Source: Geosiphon pyriformis
Taxonomy: Eukaryota > Glomeromycota > Glomeromycetes > Archaeosporales > Geosiphonaceae
Assembly: GCA_016748015.1 (NCBI GenBank)
Contig: JAAOMT010000135.1
Span: 983,296-1,047,295, forward strand
Reading direction: 5' to 3'
Length of the DNA stretch: 64,000 nucleotides
Shown one piece after another: positions 9,856-21,473 of the stretch (its first letter is position 1; the number at the start of each line of letters is the position of its first letter). The position numbers and the translations under genes were made by a program. The notes under the pieces were generated by a model, which searched no databases, was not told the DNA's origin, and was given only the letters and a program-made list of their open reading frames with translations.

Positions 9856-12800
9856 CCAGTTTTATTTGGAAAATTGCCATGTGTAATGTTAAGGGAATGA
9901 ACAATCCTGCAAAACAGAAGGACATTTTTTGCTGGCATAAGAAATCTGGTAGTTTAATCTCGATTGTTACAGAAACCAAGTTGTGTTCCAGTTCATGACC
10001 ATGGATCATGAAAAGGTTTGAGAGTGTTCGGGTTTTTACATCTAGTCTGGATGTTGGGTTTCGGGGGGCTGGTGTGGCCATTTTTGTGAACAATTCTCTG
10101 GCTCGTCATGTTTCCAAAGTTGAGGAGGTAAAGGGCAGAGTTCTTTCGATTCGTTTTTTGTTCAAGGACAAGCTTTTTGTGTTTATCATTGGGCTATATG
10201 CTTGTGCGTCTGGTGGCAATTGTTTTGCTTAGGCTCCTATTGTTAATTCATTCATTGCTAATATTGTCAACAAAAGTTCTTTTGTTGTTATGGGTGGGGA
10301 CTTCAATGAAAACAATTCAGTCAAGGGGACAAGTCTTAGAAAATGTTTAAGTTTGGGTCTAGTTGATATTTTTGATGGCCACTCTCTAGCTAGAGTTCCT
10401 ACTTGGAGCAATTTAAAGAGCATTAGCAAGATTTTGGACTACATTTTAGTTAGTGAATCTTTGATTTTGGCTGTTGTGAATTGTAAAGTTAGTTTTGTCT
10501 TGGAATTTTTTGACATAGATCACTTGGCTGTCTCGATGTCTATTGGGCTGGGTGGTTTTCTGGATGCTCATTTGAACAGCATCTACAAGCATGCTAATAA
10601 GAATCACTGGAAGTTTAAGATTAAGAATGCTGATGAGAAAAAGTGGGCGCATTTTAAAGAACTTTCTGAGTGTGTACTTTTGGGTTCTCTGGATAGGTTC
10701 AAGATGGTTGAGGATGATAGTGACTTGATTGGAATGTGGGAGGTGCTAGCTAAAGCCATGACTGCTTCTGCTGAGGAAATTTTTTCAAAACATTGGTATA
10801 GTAAATTTGATTGTGCTAAGAATAAACTTTCTTTTCCAGATTAGAGCTGTTGGTTGCCAAGTTATTAAAAATGCTAAGACTGGATAATACGTTGGGTTTT
10901 AATTGTCTGGTTGATACTTGGTTTAAAGTTGACTCTTCCGAAGCTTTTAAAGTTCTTGGTATGGTTGGGAATGGTATAAGTTCTACTGGCTTGATAAGTC
11001 ATCTTTCAAAGATTAGAAAGCAATATAGAAAGTCCAAATATTATGAATCTGAGATGGCCAAAAGATCTGCTATTAGAGACACAATTGATAAGTGTATGGA
11101 AATGTTCAATATAAACAAAGATGGAATGATTCAGAGCATCTTGGAGCGGCCCTTTCGCAAAGTTGTTCTAGACCATTTGGTTGTTGATAACTCTTTTATT
11201 TTGGAACCTAATGAAGTGAAGCTTAAAGTGGATGACATTATGGTTAATTGAACCAGAAAGTGGAATGCTTTTCCTGTTCTGTCTGGTCCCTGGGCACAAC
11301 AATATGCCTCTTTGGCTTATGTTAATGATGGTGCCTTTAGTTGGGTTATGTGTGATATTACCATGTGTGAAATGTTTTCAGTTATAAGCAATCTTTCTGA
11401 TGGCAAAGCTGTTAGTTTGTCTGGTATCACCAATGAACTTTGGAAACATTCTGGCTGTTTGGTTTTGGAGTGTTTGTTGTCTTTGCTGAACTCTTGTTTG
11501 CATTCTGGTGATGTTCTGGTTCATTGGAAAGAGGCCTGGGTGTCCATAATTCCTAAGCCTTATGATTGGGATGGCGTTTTGTCAAATACCTGGCCTATTG
11601 CATTGATTGAGACGGCCAGAAAGATTTTGTCAAAAGTTCTTTCAGATAGGATCTCTCTTGCTTGTAGTAAGTTTGATGTTCTCCATGGTAACAACTTTTC
11701 TGTCCTCAAAGGTACTTCCACTCAGTCACCAATTTTAGCTGTGGATTCAATTGTGGAGGATGCTTTGGAAAAAGGCCATAAACTTTGGCTGGTTTTTCAG
11801 GATATGCACAAAGCATATGACTCTGTTGGTTGGCCTCATTTGGAAGCTAGTTTACACTATATTAAAATGTGTAGCAGGTTCATTAAGTTTTTTGGCAACA
11901 TTCACAACAATCGCTTCAACAGAGTCATGACAGATTTTGGCCTTTTTGATGGATACAGAGTTCTTGATGGTTTGGATTAGGGTGAAGTTTTTTCACCTCT
12001 TCTATGGAGAATTTTTTATGACCTCTTGTTGTGTGAAGTTGTGAGACAAGATCATTTGTGTGGTTATCAGATCAATTCAAACTTTGTGACAAAGTCTGGA
12101 AGGATTGAGACTAGTGGGGTATGACTTCTTTTTTCGCAACTGGTGCCTTTGTTGATAATACTATTTGGGTGGAAAATGGGCAAGCCTCTACACAGTACAT
12201 TCTTAATGTGGCTAGTGAGTTCTTCCTCATCAATGACATTAACATAAACAATGAGAAGATGGTTGCCATTTCTATCAACAAAAGAGTGGGGGCTCCTGTT
12301 TTATCTATCAATGACCAGGCTATCGCTGTTGCCAATCCCAGTGTGGGTCATCAATATTTGGGTATTTTCTTGTCTACCGATGGCTTATCTAAGCCAAGTC
12401 TTGCCAAAGCCAATTCAGATGTTAAGTTCTTCTCAAACATGGTTCTCTGGAAGACTGTTTCTGATAAACAATTTTCTTATCTGGTTTTGGCTGTTTTGCA
12501 GCCTATAGTTATTTATCAAACACAGTTTAGTTTTGTTTTCAAAGCTGTTTGTCTAAAATGAGACATTCTAATTAGAAAAAGTCTTAGGTCAAAAGCCAAT
12601 TTGCCGAGGGACTTTCCCAATAAGGCGTTGCACCACCACTCTCTTTATGAACTGAAATCTTTTGAACAGTTGCAAGCTGAATGCAAGGTAGCTTCCATTA
12701 TGCAATTTGCGAATTCTTCTGGAATTCTTGGCTGACTGTTCAAACATCAATTTTTGGATTTGCAGGTTTTGTGCTGGGCTCCACTGAATCCTCTTCAATA

Positions 12801-14529
12801 TCCTGTTAAGTTAAGAGTGAACACTTCAAACAATTTTCTGACAGGTGTGGTTCGTATATTTCTTGACAACAAGCTATCTTTAGATAACAGGCTTCCCTGT
12901 GTCTTTCACTCTCCTGGCCGTTTCTTAATGTTATTGGTATTGGGTGATTTTTTGTATTTCAATGTGGTTCACTCCTTGAAAATTGCTGGTGTGGCATATG
13001 GTGACCAACTTCTGGACAAAAATGGTTTAGTTGTTAGTTAGCGTACGTTTCGCCAATGGAAAAGGCTTGGTTCTAGAGGCCCCATGCCTTTATGGTTTTT
13101 GAAGGCCTCCACTCACTTGAATAACTGTTTGCATGCTCCCCCTCCTGTGAGTTTAACTTCTGTCTGTGCCAGTGTTTTAGATTCAACATCTTTTGCCGAT
13201 ATTTGTAAGGAGATTTATGGATTGTGGGCTGATGAGATTGATGTTTATACTGATGGTTCTCTTAGGGACTTGGGTACGTTTCAGATGGTGTGTGGTGCTA
13301 CTGCTTATTTTCCTAGCTTGAACAAAGGTTTAGGGGTGGAGGTACATGGTGTGCTGTCTTCGACTCTGGCTGAGTTACAGGCTGTTGCCCTGGCTTTAGA
13401 GTGCGTTCCTGCCTCTGTTTCAGTGACTTTGTACACAGATAGTCAAGTGGCTATTGATGCATGTGTGGCCGAATTGAGTCTCTTGCAGCCAGATTGTCAC
13501 AATAGTTGCTGGATAGAAAGGTGCCATGTGGTTGATTTGATTAAATCTAAAGATCTGACTGTCTGTTGGATCAAAGTCAGAGGTCATGCTGGCATCGCTG
13601 GTAATGTTGTGGCTGTCACTTTTGCTAAACAAGCTGCACACTCTAGAGTTTCTCTTTCTGCCAGGATTGATTGTAGATATGTGGTTGCTAATGGCAGGCT
13701 GGTTTCTGGTAATGCCCGCCATTTTGTGCGTGACATTTTTTGTTCTATTTACAAGTTTCAGTGGGAGGTGGGTCCTGGCCAAGGAGTTTTGTCTTGTTTG
13801 TTTGGTCTGGTTGTCGATTGAAATAGTACTGCTCTAGTTTGGCATCTTGATTCTCATATGCTCTCTGGGAGTACGTGTCGAGCCACTGCTGCTTTTTGTA
13901 TGTACTTCATGAAAGCCGTTCATTTCAGGTTGCCTATTGTTGTTCAAAAGAGGTTGTATAATAAGTATTACCCTGGTGTGTCATGTCTATTTTGTGGTGA
14001 TGTGGAACTCCCCAATCACGGCTTTACTTGTGTTAAGGATGCTTCTGTGCAGTCAAATATTTTGGATAACTTTGGTAGTTTGTAAAAAACTCTAATGGGT
14101 CCTGATTTACTGTCGCCTTCTTTTGTGCTACGAGATCTCTCTCTGGAGGTGTCTGATGTTGGTTTGTATTCAATTTTTTGCAAGGGATTTGTTCTCAAGA
14201 GTTGGATGGATGAGACCATTGCTTTTCTCAGTGACAAGAAGAAAGCAGTCTTTGTGGTGGTGGATTTCGTCTGTCGTTTGGCTGAGAGTCATAGGACAAA
14301 CCTCTGGCTTTTTAGAACTAAGTTCAGGTCTAACATGGAGAGATGTGGTTTGATTGGTGATAACATTGTTGTGACCAGTGCTCTTGGTGTGGGTGCTCTG
14401 CCTCTCTCAGTTGGCACAGTCCGTCTTACTAGTGTGTTGGATTCTCTTAATGTTAGTTTTGGTTTTAGGGATAGGTTCTTGTTTTTTTCTGGTGCTGTTC
14501 ATAGGATTAGTGTTTCTATAAGTGTGTAG
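9852..14529 (+). pseudogene. LINE A ORF2 (APE endonuclease, reverse transcriptase, RNase H)
   Basis: The start ATG (9852-9854) overlaps the ORF1 stop. APE endonuclease: NVKGMNNPAKQ, VTETKL, GGDFNEN (10296-10316), LDYILVS, and DIDHLAVSM as the SDH-like motif. Reverse transcriptase: GISNELWKH-type block written here GITNELWKH, SIIPKPYDW, FQDMHKAYDSVGW (11800-11835), GEVFSPLLW, and the catalytic box FVDNTIWV (12151-12174), where the second Asp is Asn. RNase H: YTDGS (13247), AELQA (13370), YTDSQ (13432), GHAGIAGN (13583), with Val where the last acidic residue is expected. C-terminal finger CLFCGDVELPNHGFTC. Disabled by stops (for example near 9997 and 10230) and by two frameshifts near 10835 and 12100. 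Confidence 0.87.
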
Positions 14530-14670
14530 TGTTGCCTTAATTGGCTCGAGTGGCCGGTTACATGTAGCAAATACATGAACCATGTTTAGTTAACTACTTT
14601 TCTTTGTAACTTATTCTAGGCATTGGTTGGGCTGCACTCATTAATAAATAAATAAAAAATAATAATAATT

Positions 14671-14896
14671 ACATGTAAACGAAACATAATTCATATTTAT
14701 TTAAAATATATACATATATTAAAATAGTAAATTGTATTTGTATAAGCAAAAAAATTTTTTTTTTTATTAATGAATATTGTTTTAGCAATAGAATTAAAAC
14801 TATTAATTTAACACACAAAGGTAACGTCATGTGACTAGTTCACATTCACTGGGATCAAAGCTAGTCTTCTTTTGGGATACTAGGTAATGGTGTACC
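14671..14896. other. AT-rich spacer between LINE A and the Rrn11-like gene
   Basis: AT-rich to about 14810, then more balanced sequence before the ATG at 14897, which is presumably the promoter of the downstream gene. No motif is firm enough to name. Confidence 0.4.
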
Positions 14897-17354
14897 ATGA
14901 ACCCCGTTTACAGAACAAAAAAAAGAGAGAGAGAATTCACTGCAGAGGAATTAGATGATCACATTGAAAAGAGCAAACTCCTTCCAAATGGGTGGTTCTT
15001 CTGGGATCACTTCGAAACGCGTAGATCCCGAGTGCTTAGTATACGACTTTTGCATTTGTACAACTTAATTAACCTCCTTAAAACAAGTTTGCTTGAACAA
15101 AACTACGAGCGTGCCAACCGCATTTTAGTCGTTCTGACCGAAAACCGTGAGCTGGCCGTCAGTGCGATTTGGGAGGTACTTTTGAGATAGCCTGTTATTT
15201 TAATTTTATCACTTGATTTCGAAAGACTTCTTTAATTTCAAAAGGAAATTCTTAACCTTGTGGACCAAGTTGTTTTGAAAATTAACCTCCATTCAACAGA
15301 CATAAATCATTTTATTTCTCAAAAGAATCAATCAATAAAGAGTTAACACATACAAGGGACGAATTTGGTAAACCGGAACTAATTTTCTCGTGCTCTATTA
15401 TATCTTGTAGTTATGTGTCAAAGTGGTCCAGGAACTATCTAACCATAATGACGCTGTAGTAAAACTCTTAAATTTTTTTCTCGGAATCATGCCAAATCGT
15501 GTAAGAAAAGAGACGAATTATATATATTTTTCTAGGCAATATTAATTTACCCTCATAATATTATTTTAAAGGGACCTGAATTGATTCTTGAGTTGGCATT
15601 CTATCATGTACATTGCGAAAATGCTGAAAGAGCGCTTGAACTTCTTGAACCGTATGATCTATTCTTTTTAATGTGTACTTCACAATTAAGCTATTTCTGA
15701 TTATTTTGACTTCTAACTTTAGATGGCTTTACATAAGCCCATATCAGGAAAACCCATTGATACAAGGTTATATTGGGGTTTTGGCTTATGGATTGTGGCA
15801 TCAAGAAAATTTACAAATGAATATTGAGAATTTAGAATGCGAGATAAATCCCCGTTTTGTTACAACAAGATCCCTCGGATCATCAAAAAAAAGATCTCGT
15901 GACTTCCTCGATATCTTAAATAGCGATGAAGAAAATGAAGATGACGACGAGAAAGAATATGCCAATGATGGTGACTTATTAAATTTGTTTTTCTATGAAT
16001 TTCTTTGATCGTATTAACACCTCATTTCTGTATAAAAAGAAGGCGTAATTAAAGTCAGATCTGATAAGCATCTCCATTATTATCAAGTCGCCATCCATGC
16101 ACTGAAAGCTTCTTTAAAGCTTGACCTGTCCAATGACATGTTTTTAACATTATACCTCAGAGTATCGTAGAAGCAATTTTTCGCGACTATCTTTATTGAA
16201 AGTAACCTGCTTAAATAGATTTTACTTATCATTGTTTTCATGAAAGTAGCTCTGTGCAAGCACCAAACAAATTGAGGAACCTTTGCTCTTAATTAACCAG
16301 TATATAAATGAATATCCAACAATGCTGACAGGCTACAGGTAATCTTTAAGATATTCAAATAGTGTTCAACGATTATTTGAGCATTTAGAAAAATAATATT
16401 TTGATTAAGTTTCTCTATTATAGGCTTTTATTTGAAGTCTTGTTTAAATATAAAAACCATAGTGATGAAGAATGGCTTGAGGCAGGTAAATTATATCACA
16501 GAATGGACCCCGCCAGTCCAGATGAACTCGTCTTGAAACCTCTTTGTGATCATTACAAGGAAATTATTGGTGTGTCCCTATTCTCTCTTGATCCAGTATT
16601 AAGTATATTGGCTACCTAGTAATCCTGTGCCTTCTTAGCGTATGCCGAAGAGGATGACAAGCCACTTTTAATCGACGCGCATCTCAATATTGCTGAATTG
16701 ATATTGCAACGTATAGAACATGGAGACGATAGATTGTCGACGTTACAGGAAGTAGTCAAACGAATTTTGCTTTTAGAGTGGGGCTCTTTAATTTTTTTTC
16801 TTTTGCCTTTCTAAAATAATAAACGATAATCATATTATTTTAATTTCAACAATTTGCAACTAAGCATCCTGGATCCGACTTCCCACAAACCACTCTTTTC
16901 GAGTGATACTGGTCGAGATACCTGGATGGGAGAATACATATATCGCCAAGGTGTCAAATTGGTTGATAGTCATTTAAAACGAGATCTTTATTCTGTTCTG
17001 GGCTGGTATTCTGATGAAAAAAGCAAAAAATTATTCGCTCCGCTCGTTCACCATACATTAATTGAATCATGGAAAAGGATAGTTTTAGACGGCCAAGATA
17101 TATGGAAAAGTGGATATCAGCTTGTACACAACCGGGAAGTATTTACTCGTAGAAAAAGTGAAAAAAATGAAGAACTTCAAGCGAAGATTATAAAAAGTGA
17201 ATTCAATCAAGAAGAGGCAAAGGAAGAACTTCTAATGAAAAAGAGCTATATCGAGAAAAAACCAATTAATTCCAAATGGCGAAAAAGGTGGTGTCCATTA
17301 AAAGAAGAGCAATCTGAGTTAGAGCAACCACAAACTCCAAGAACATTCCTTTGA
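14897..17354 (+). CDS. Probable RNA polymerase I core-factor subunit (Rrn11/TAF1A family)
   Basis: Hand-spliced exons: 14897-15175, 15245-15341, 15424-15500, 15572-15651, 15723-15970, 16040-16161, 16250-16338, 16424-16569, 16639-16777, 16865-17354. All phases join and total 1767 nt (588 aa). The protein is helical and TPR-like: LLEQNYERANRILVVL with later repeats (ELAFYHVHCENAERALELL), then PYQENPLIQGYIGVLAYGLW, an acidic insert with DEENEDDDEKE, and a Lys/Arg-rich C-terminus. The Asn-Pro-x2-x-Gly-Tyr-x-Gly-Leu/Val pattern and the repeat that loses or gains residents of a transcript-level pool are what suggest TAF1A/Rrn11, which bridges TBP and Pol I at rDNA promoters. The assignment is from memory of the family and not certain. 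One donor is gttaac (15342). A frame just past the stop stays open and polar, so the last exon may be longer or frameshifted. Confidence 0.6.
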
Positions 17355-17961
17355 TTCCAAAGAATTTCCAGATTCTATCAAAAGTTCATCTGGCCAAAAT
17401 GTTTCGAGATTTGCATCTGTTTCAGATCATAAAATCCAAAAAGATGCAATCAAAAAAAATGCAAAGATATTTATCAGCAAAGATTAGAAATGCTTTATGT
17501 TGACACAAAATAGTTGTCCCCTGGGAAAAGAGGCAAAGATTTTAATAGCGAGAGTTCTGGTAAGGGTGAACAACGAGCAGAATAGAAATAATGGCAGAGG
17601 TGAAAATAAATATTTCATACAAAAGGTATTTGGTAAGGATTTAATAGTCTATTATTACAATGTTACTTACAGTACATAGCTGCGCAGAGGGATGGTTTGA
17701 AAGTCGGGAAATGATAATTATTAAGCAAATATTATTTGCTGAGACAATTTTTTTTGTGGAACTATGTAAAATATGAAAATATCATTTTAAACTACATCAA
17801 AAGGGATTAATTATTTAGGAATATTAAAAATTTACATCAAGTTGCTTCTATTTTATTTTAGATAGTTCAAATGGTATGGCTTAATATTTTATTTATCATG
17901 TAATGAAATTTAATATATCTGGGCCTTCGCGGAATCCATAATTTCATAACTACATGCCGAA
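17355..17961. other. Convergent intergenic region, Rrn11-like gene (+) and MFS gene (-)
   Basis: This holds both 3' UTRs. From 17354 to about 17488 a second frame continues as a Ser/Lys-rich peptide (DSKEFPDSIKSSSGQN), a possible lost or alternative C-terminus of the upstream gene. A 60-codon ORF at 17497-17679 has no features. The remainder is AT-rich. Confidence 0.4.
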
Positions 17962-19913
17962 TTAATAACGCCTCATGAAAAATGTGAAAACCATGCCAAT
18001 TGCTGCCATCACGATGCTCACCACAAAATTTTGCGATACAGCATCTTGAATCGCGTTTCTTATCGTCGACTGCTTGTCAAAAGGTAATCGCGCAACGACT
18101 GAAGGTGATAGAAGTGCAGCGTTGAGGTCATGAAAAAGGGTAATATTGCCTATCAAAGCATTTGATGATGCGTTTACCGCTTCCTCCAACACGATGACAT
18201 TGAATAATGACCCTGATACCGACATCCCAAAAACCAAACCAGCGCTTCTAAAAAAGTTGCAAAGTTTTGTGGTGATTTCTCTTTGATCTTCGCTATTGTT
18301 TATCGATGAATCAATTTTCATTTGGGGTCTTTTAGTTAACGTTGGTGCTTTGTCGGTTGATCTTGGCGATTCAATGTCATGTTGATCAAGGTTTTCAATA
18401 CCCAACGATTGAGCTTTATTCTCTGAACTTATAGCAGCCTGACTTGCAATAGGCAAGATCGAGAATAATAAACCCACACCCATACCAGCTAAAGTCAACC
18501 CTGTAATCTCTCTGGGAATATCCTTGGGGAAATCAAAAGAAGCCTGTATTCCTACACCTATGATAACTAAGATTGAGCCTAAGATTACACTCGATCTGTA
18601 ACAACCCCATCTGTATACGGCCATGGGACCTAATCCAGACATTACCGCGATGCTGATTACAAAAGGTAACATGGCGATGCCAGAATTCGTGGCAGTCTTT
18701 CCCCTCACGTATTGATAGAATATTGGAATATAATAGATGATGACAGCTTGTACCCAACCGATAAAAAAGAAGGAACCAAAGATAGCTCGTAATCCATAGT
18801 TTTTTAAAAACGATGGTGGCATTATCGGTTGTGCGACGAAATGTGATTCGAATAATCCAAAACCCAGGAGAGCAACAAGACCTGCGCCAAACATGCTCAA
18901 GATTGGGACACTTATCCAATCGTATTGATTTTTTCCAGCAAACCCAAGTGGTAAAGTTATCAGCAAGAGTCCAGAAATTAAAAGAAAGCTTCCTATCCAA
19001 TCGATTCGTTTCGGTTTGAAAGCGGGGATTGGAGTGTCAACCTTGGGGGTTTTCAATGTGAAAAACAAAATTACCAACGAGACGGCACACAGTGGTCCAT
19101 TGATATAGAATGACCAACGCCATGATGCATAATCAGCAAATAAGCCACCCAACAGTGGGCCCAAAATTATTGCAATTGCGAATATAGCGTTGAGGAAATT
19201 TTTGAAGAGATTTATTTGTTGCACTTTTAAAATTATATCTGATATAATATCAAAGCTCATGGAAGTAATCACTCCCCCACCCAAACCGGAAACTGCACGA
19301 CTAACTATCAACGATTTCAAATTTTGAGCAGCTCCGCAAAAGATTGAACCGACTCCAAAACAGAGGATGGCTGATAAGAAAACTATCTTTCGGCCAAAAA
19401 TAATTGAAAATCTGGTGCTCAAAGGGTATAGTATTGTCTTAAAAGAAAAAAAGCATAATTGATGAGGAAAGATATCAATTATTTTGCTATAAAAGAAATG
19501 AAATCACTTACTTCTGAAAGATTATAAGATATTGCCAGCCAGGCCATATCCTCTGCGGACTTGAATTCACTGACAATCACAGGAATTTGTGTAGCCACAA
19601 TATTTATATCCAAAATAACAAGGAAGAATACCAAGGATGTGCTTAAAATTTTCAAACAGTATTTAGCTAATTTTTATGACAAATAACCGCTAAATAATTT
19701 AATGTGGAAAGATAAAACCAACCCCATTAACACTAAAGCCTTATCTCGATTATTCAATTTGGTTACAAGTGGATCATAATTCTTTAGTAAGTTAATTGAT
19801 TTTGTTGAAACTCTTTCAACGCTTCCTTTTGATGACAATAACTCTTCTTCTTTGACTGATCCTCTTTTTGAAAATACTGGTAAGTTTCTTATTGAACTTA
19901 CATCATCTCCGTG

Positions 19914-19951
<38 letters not shown>

Positions 19952-21029
19952 CACCATCATCACCATCATCTTTGCCTCCTTTTTTTTCACTCATTCTTTC
20001 TAATTTTTCATTAGTCTTTGATTTGCGCTTGAAAGATAAAAATGACAATCTTGAAGCTCTCTTTGATGAACGTGGAGAATTTGTTGCTGTTTTATCATCT
20101 TCAGCCGACACATCATACTCGTCATTATCACCCAACATTGTCGGTAATGAAGGGTGAGAATCTTGAAGCTTTAGCTTCTGTTTTTGTTGCTTTGTAATTT
20201 TTTGCTGCTGTTGCAGTCTTAAATGTTCTTTCGGTTGCGCAGAGGGACCCATGTGGCTTAGTGTCAAAGTGAATTGACGATTTTTCTGTTCTTCCTCGGC
20301 CAATATTAAGTCCTCCGAAGTGTTAAAGTACTTGTCCAGCGTGAATTCTAAACTTTTCAATGTTTCCCCGGATTTTTTTATTCCACTGAGATCATTTACA
20401 TCACTGTTTGAATCCACTAATTGTTGCTTTGCATCTTGTTGAAAATATTGAGTGATTGAATTAAGATCAATATTTTCATGTGCCCCAAGCGTAGTTGTAT
20501 CACTTATCGATGAGATATTGAGTTTACGCAGATTAATATGACTTAATTTAGAAAGTTCAACCACTTGATTCGAAGCAAGAATTGGGGGTGTATAAGTTTT
20601 TGAAGTTGATGATAAAGATGTATTAGAGCCCATAACCTTCAAGCTGTTAATTACTCCACCTACGCCAACTTGTTTTCTGTATTTTTCCATCGTAAGGTTT
20701 TCTGTCGAAGGAAATTCTTTGGTTCTACCAATGGTCGAATAAAAAACATTTTCATAAGATCCCTTAGGATTAACGTATTTGAAGTTTTCTGTGGATTCTC
20801 TAGGAGTCATATATAGCGATTCGAAACGTGATGAACCCATCGAGTCAAATGATGATGTATGATTATGTTGCAATTTCTCGCGCGGGAGACGTGGTAAAGA
20901 TTGTTGTCTGGGAAGCTGCGAGACTTGCTGAGATGATTGCTGGTCTTCGTCAGCAATCGCCTCAAAGAATATGTCATCACTAGATTCACTTCCAATGGAT
21001 GATTTCGGCGTATGCCGTATTGCTTTCAT
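17962..21029 (-). CDS. MFS transporter (DHA2-like, 14-TM type) with long disordered N-terminus
   Basis: Exons on the minus strand: 21029-19732, 19641-19512, 19437-17962. Phases agree and total 2904 nt (967 aa). Residues 1 to about 432 are Ser/Gln/Asn/Asp-rich with poly-Asn (encoded by the ATT repeat 19914-19951) and basic patches, presumably cytosolic. TM1 is built across exons 1-2 (VTSLVFFLVILDINIVATQI), followed by SEFKSAEDMAWLAISYNL, the loop motif STRFSIIFGRK, RAVSGLGGGVITS, and the antiporter motif GPLLGGLFADYASWRWSF. These are typical of the drug:H+ antiporter-2 group at the plasma or vacuolar membrane; the substrate cannot be told. A hydrophilic loop with IDSSINNSEDQREITTK precedes the last TM pair. 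The first intron uses gttaat as donor; without that splice the two parts would be separate genes. The start is the first true ATG in frame (21029). Confidence 0.8.
19914..19951. repeat. (ATT)n microsatellite inside the MFS gene, encoding poly-Asn
   Basis: Roughly 12 tandem ATT units on the plus strand are read as AAT codons on the minus strand. They give 12 Asn in a row, flanked by Asp/Gly (DDGDDGD before, HGDD after). In-frame length variation between isolates would be expected. Confidence 0.95.
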
Positions 21030-21473
21030 TTCCACTGGCAAAAGGATAATAATTTTATTTGAAAGATGGATTAACGGTAAATATTTTTTCAATCCTCGCT
21101 TCTTATTCTATTTTTAATGCATCTAGTTTTTTGAGGGAGGGAATTATTTTAGAGGAAAAGTAGTAGAGAATATGGTAGAAGGAAGATGAGAAACGAAACG
21201 AAAAACCATGTTATGGTGTACATGAATAGGTCTGTGAGTTTGCAAGAAGCAAAGTACATAAAATGTGACCATAAAATTTTAATTTTTTATTTGTACACAA
21301 TTAGGTAAAATTCGAAAAATTTGAGCCATTTTATAGAATCAGTGTAACTTGGAAAAAGTTACATATGCAAACAATTAATTTCCTGTGCATCAAGTTGCGT
21401 TCTGATTTCCAAAACCAATTACAATAAAGAAAACCTTTTATTAAAATAGGGCTGCCTATTTTTAATTAGGTTA
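21030..21473. promoter_or_regulatory. Upstream region of the MFS gene
   Basis: No gene was seen between the MFS start (21029, minus strand) and the Tc1-like element. AT-rich with purine-rich stretches (21130-21210). It probably contains the promoter and 5' UTR of the transporter. Confidence 0.35.

Larger units (their letters stand above)
7963..14670 (+). mobile_element. LINE copy A: full-length-type non-LTR retrotransposon, 5' leader missing
   Basis: This 6.7-kb element has ORF1 and ORF2 overlapping by ATGA at 9852-9855, the conserved 3' block at 14543-14567, and a tail ctcattaataaataaataa followed by (AAT)n. It begins only about 33 nt before the ORF1 ATG and lacks the leader seen in A1, B, C and D, so it is 5'-truncated just short of ORF1, or it inserted into the A1 tail. 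Domain order EN-RT-RNase H with a (TAA)n-type tail fits the I/Tad-like group of LINEs (established for those families; clade not tested here). GC content is as high as in A1, so the copy is relatively young. Confidence 0.88.

Noticed and set aside
15368-15410. 43-nt intron in the Rrn11-like gene
   Set aside because: It would leave an in-frame TAA in the preceding exon; the 82-nt intron 15342-15423 removes the stop and fits the phase.
17497-17679. 60-codon plus-strand ORF after the Rrn11-like gene
   Set aside because: No recognisable motif, short, and lies in the likely 3' UTR.
18533-19000. 155-codon minus-strand ORF inside the MFS gene
   Set aside because: It overlaps, in another frame, the well-supported transmembrane exon of the transporter and is an antisense-type shadow.
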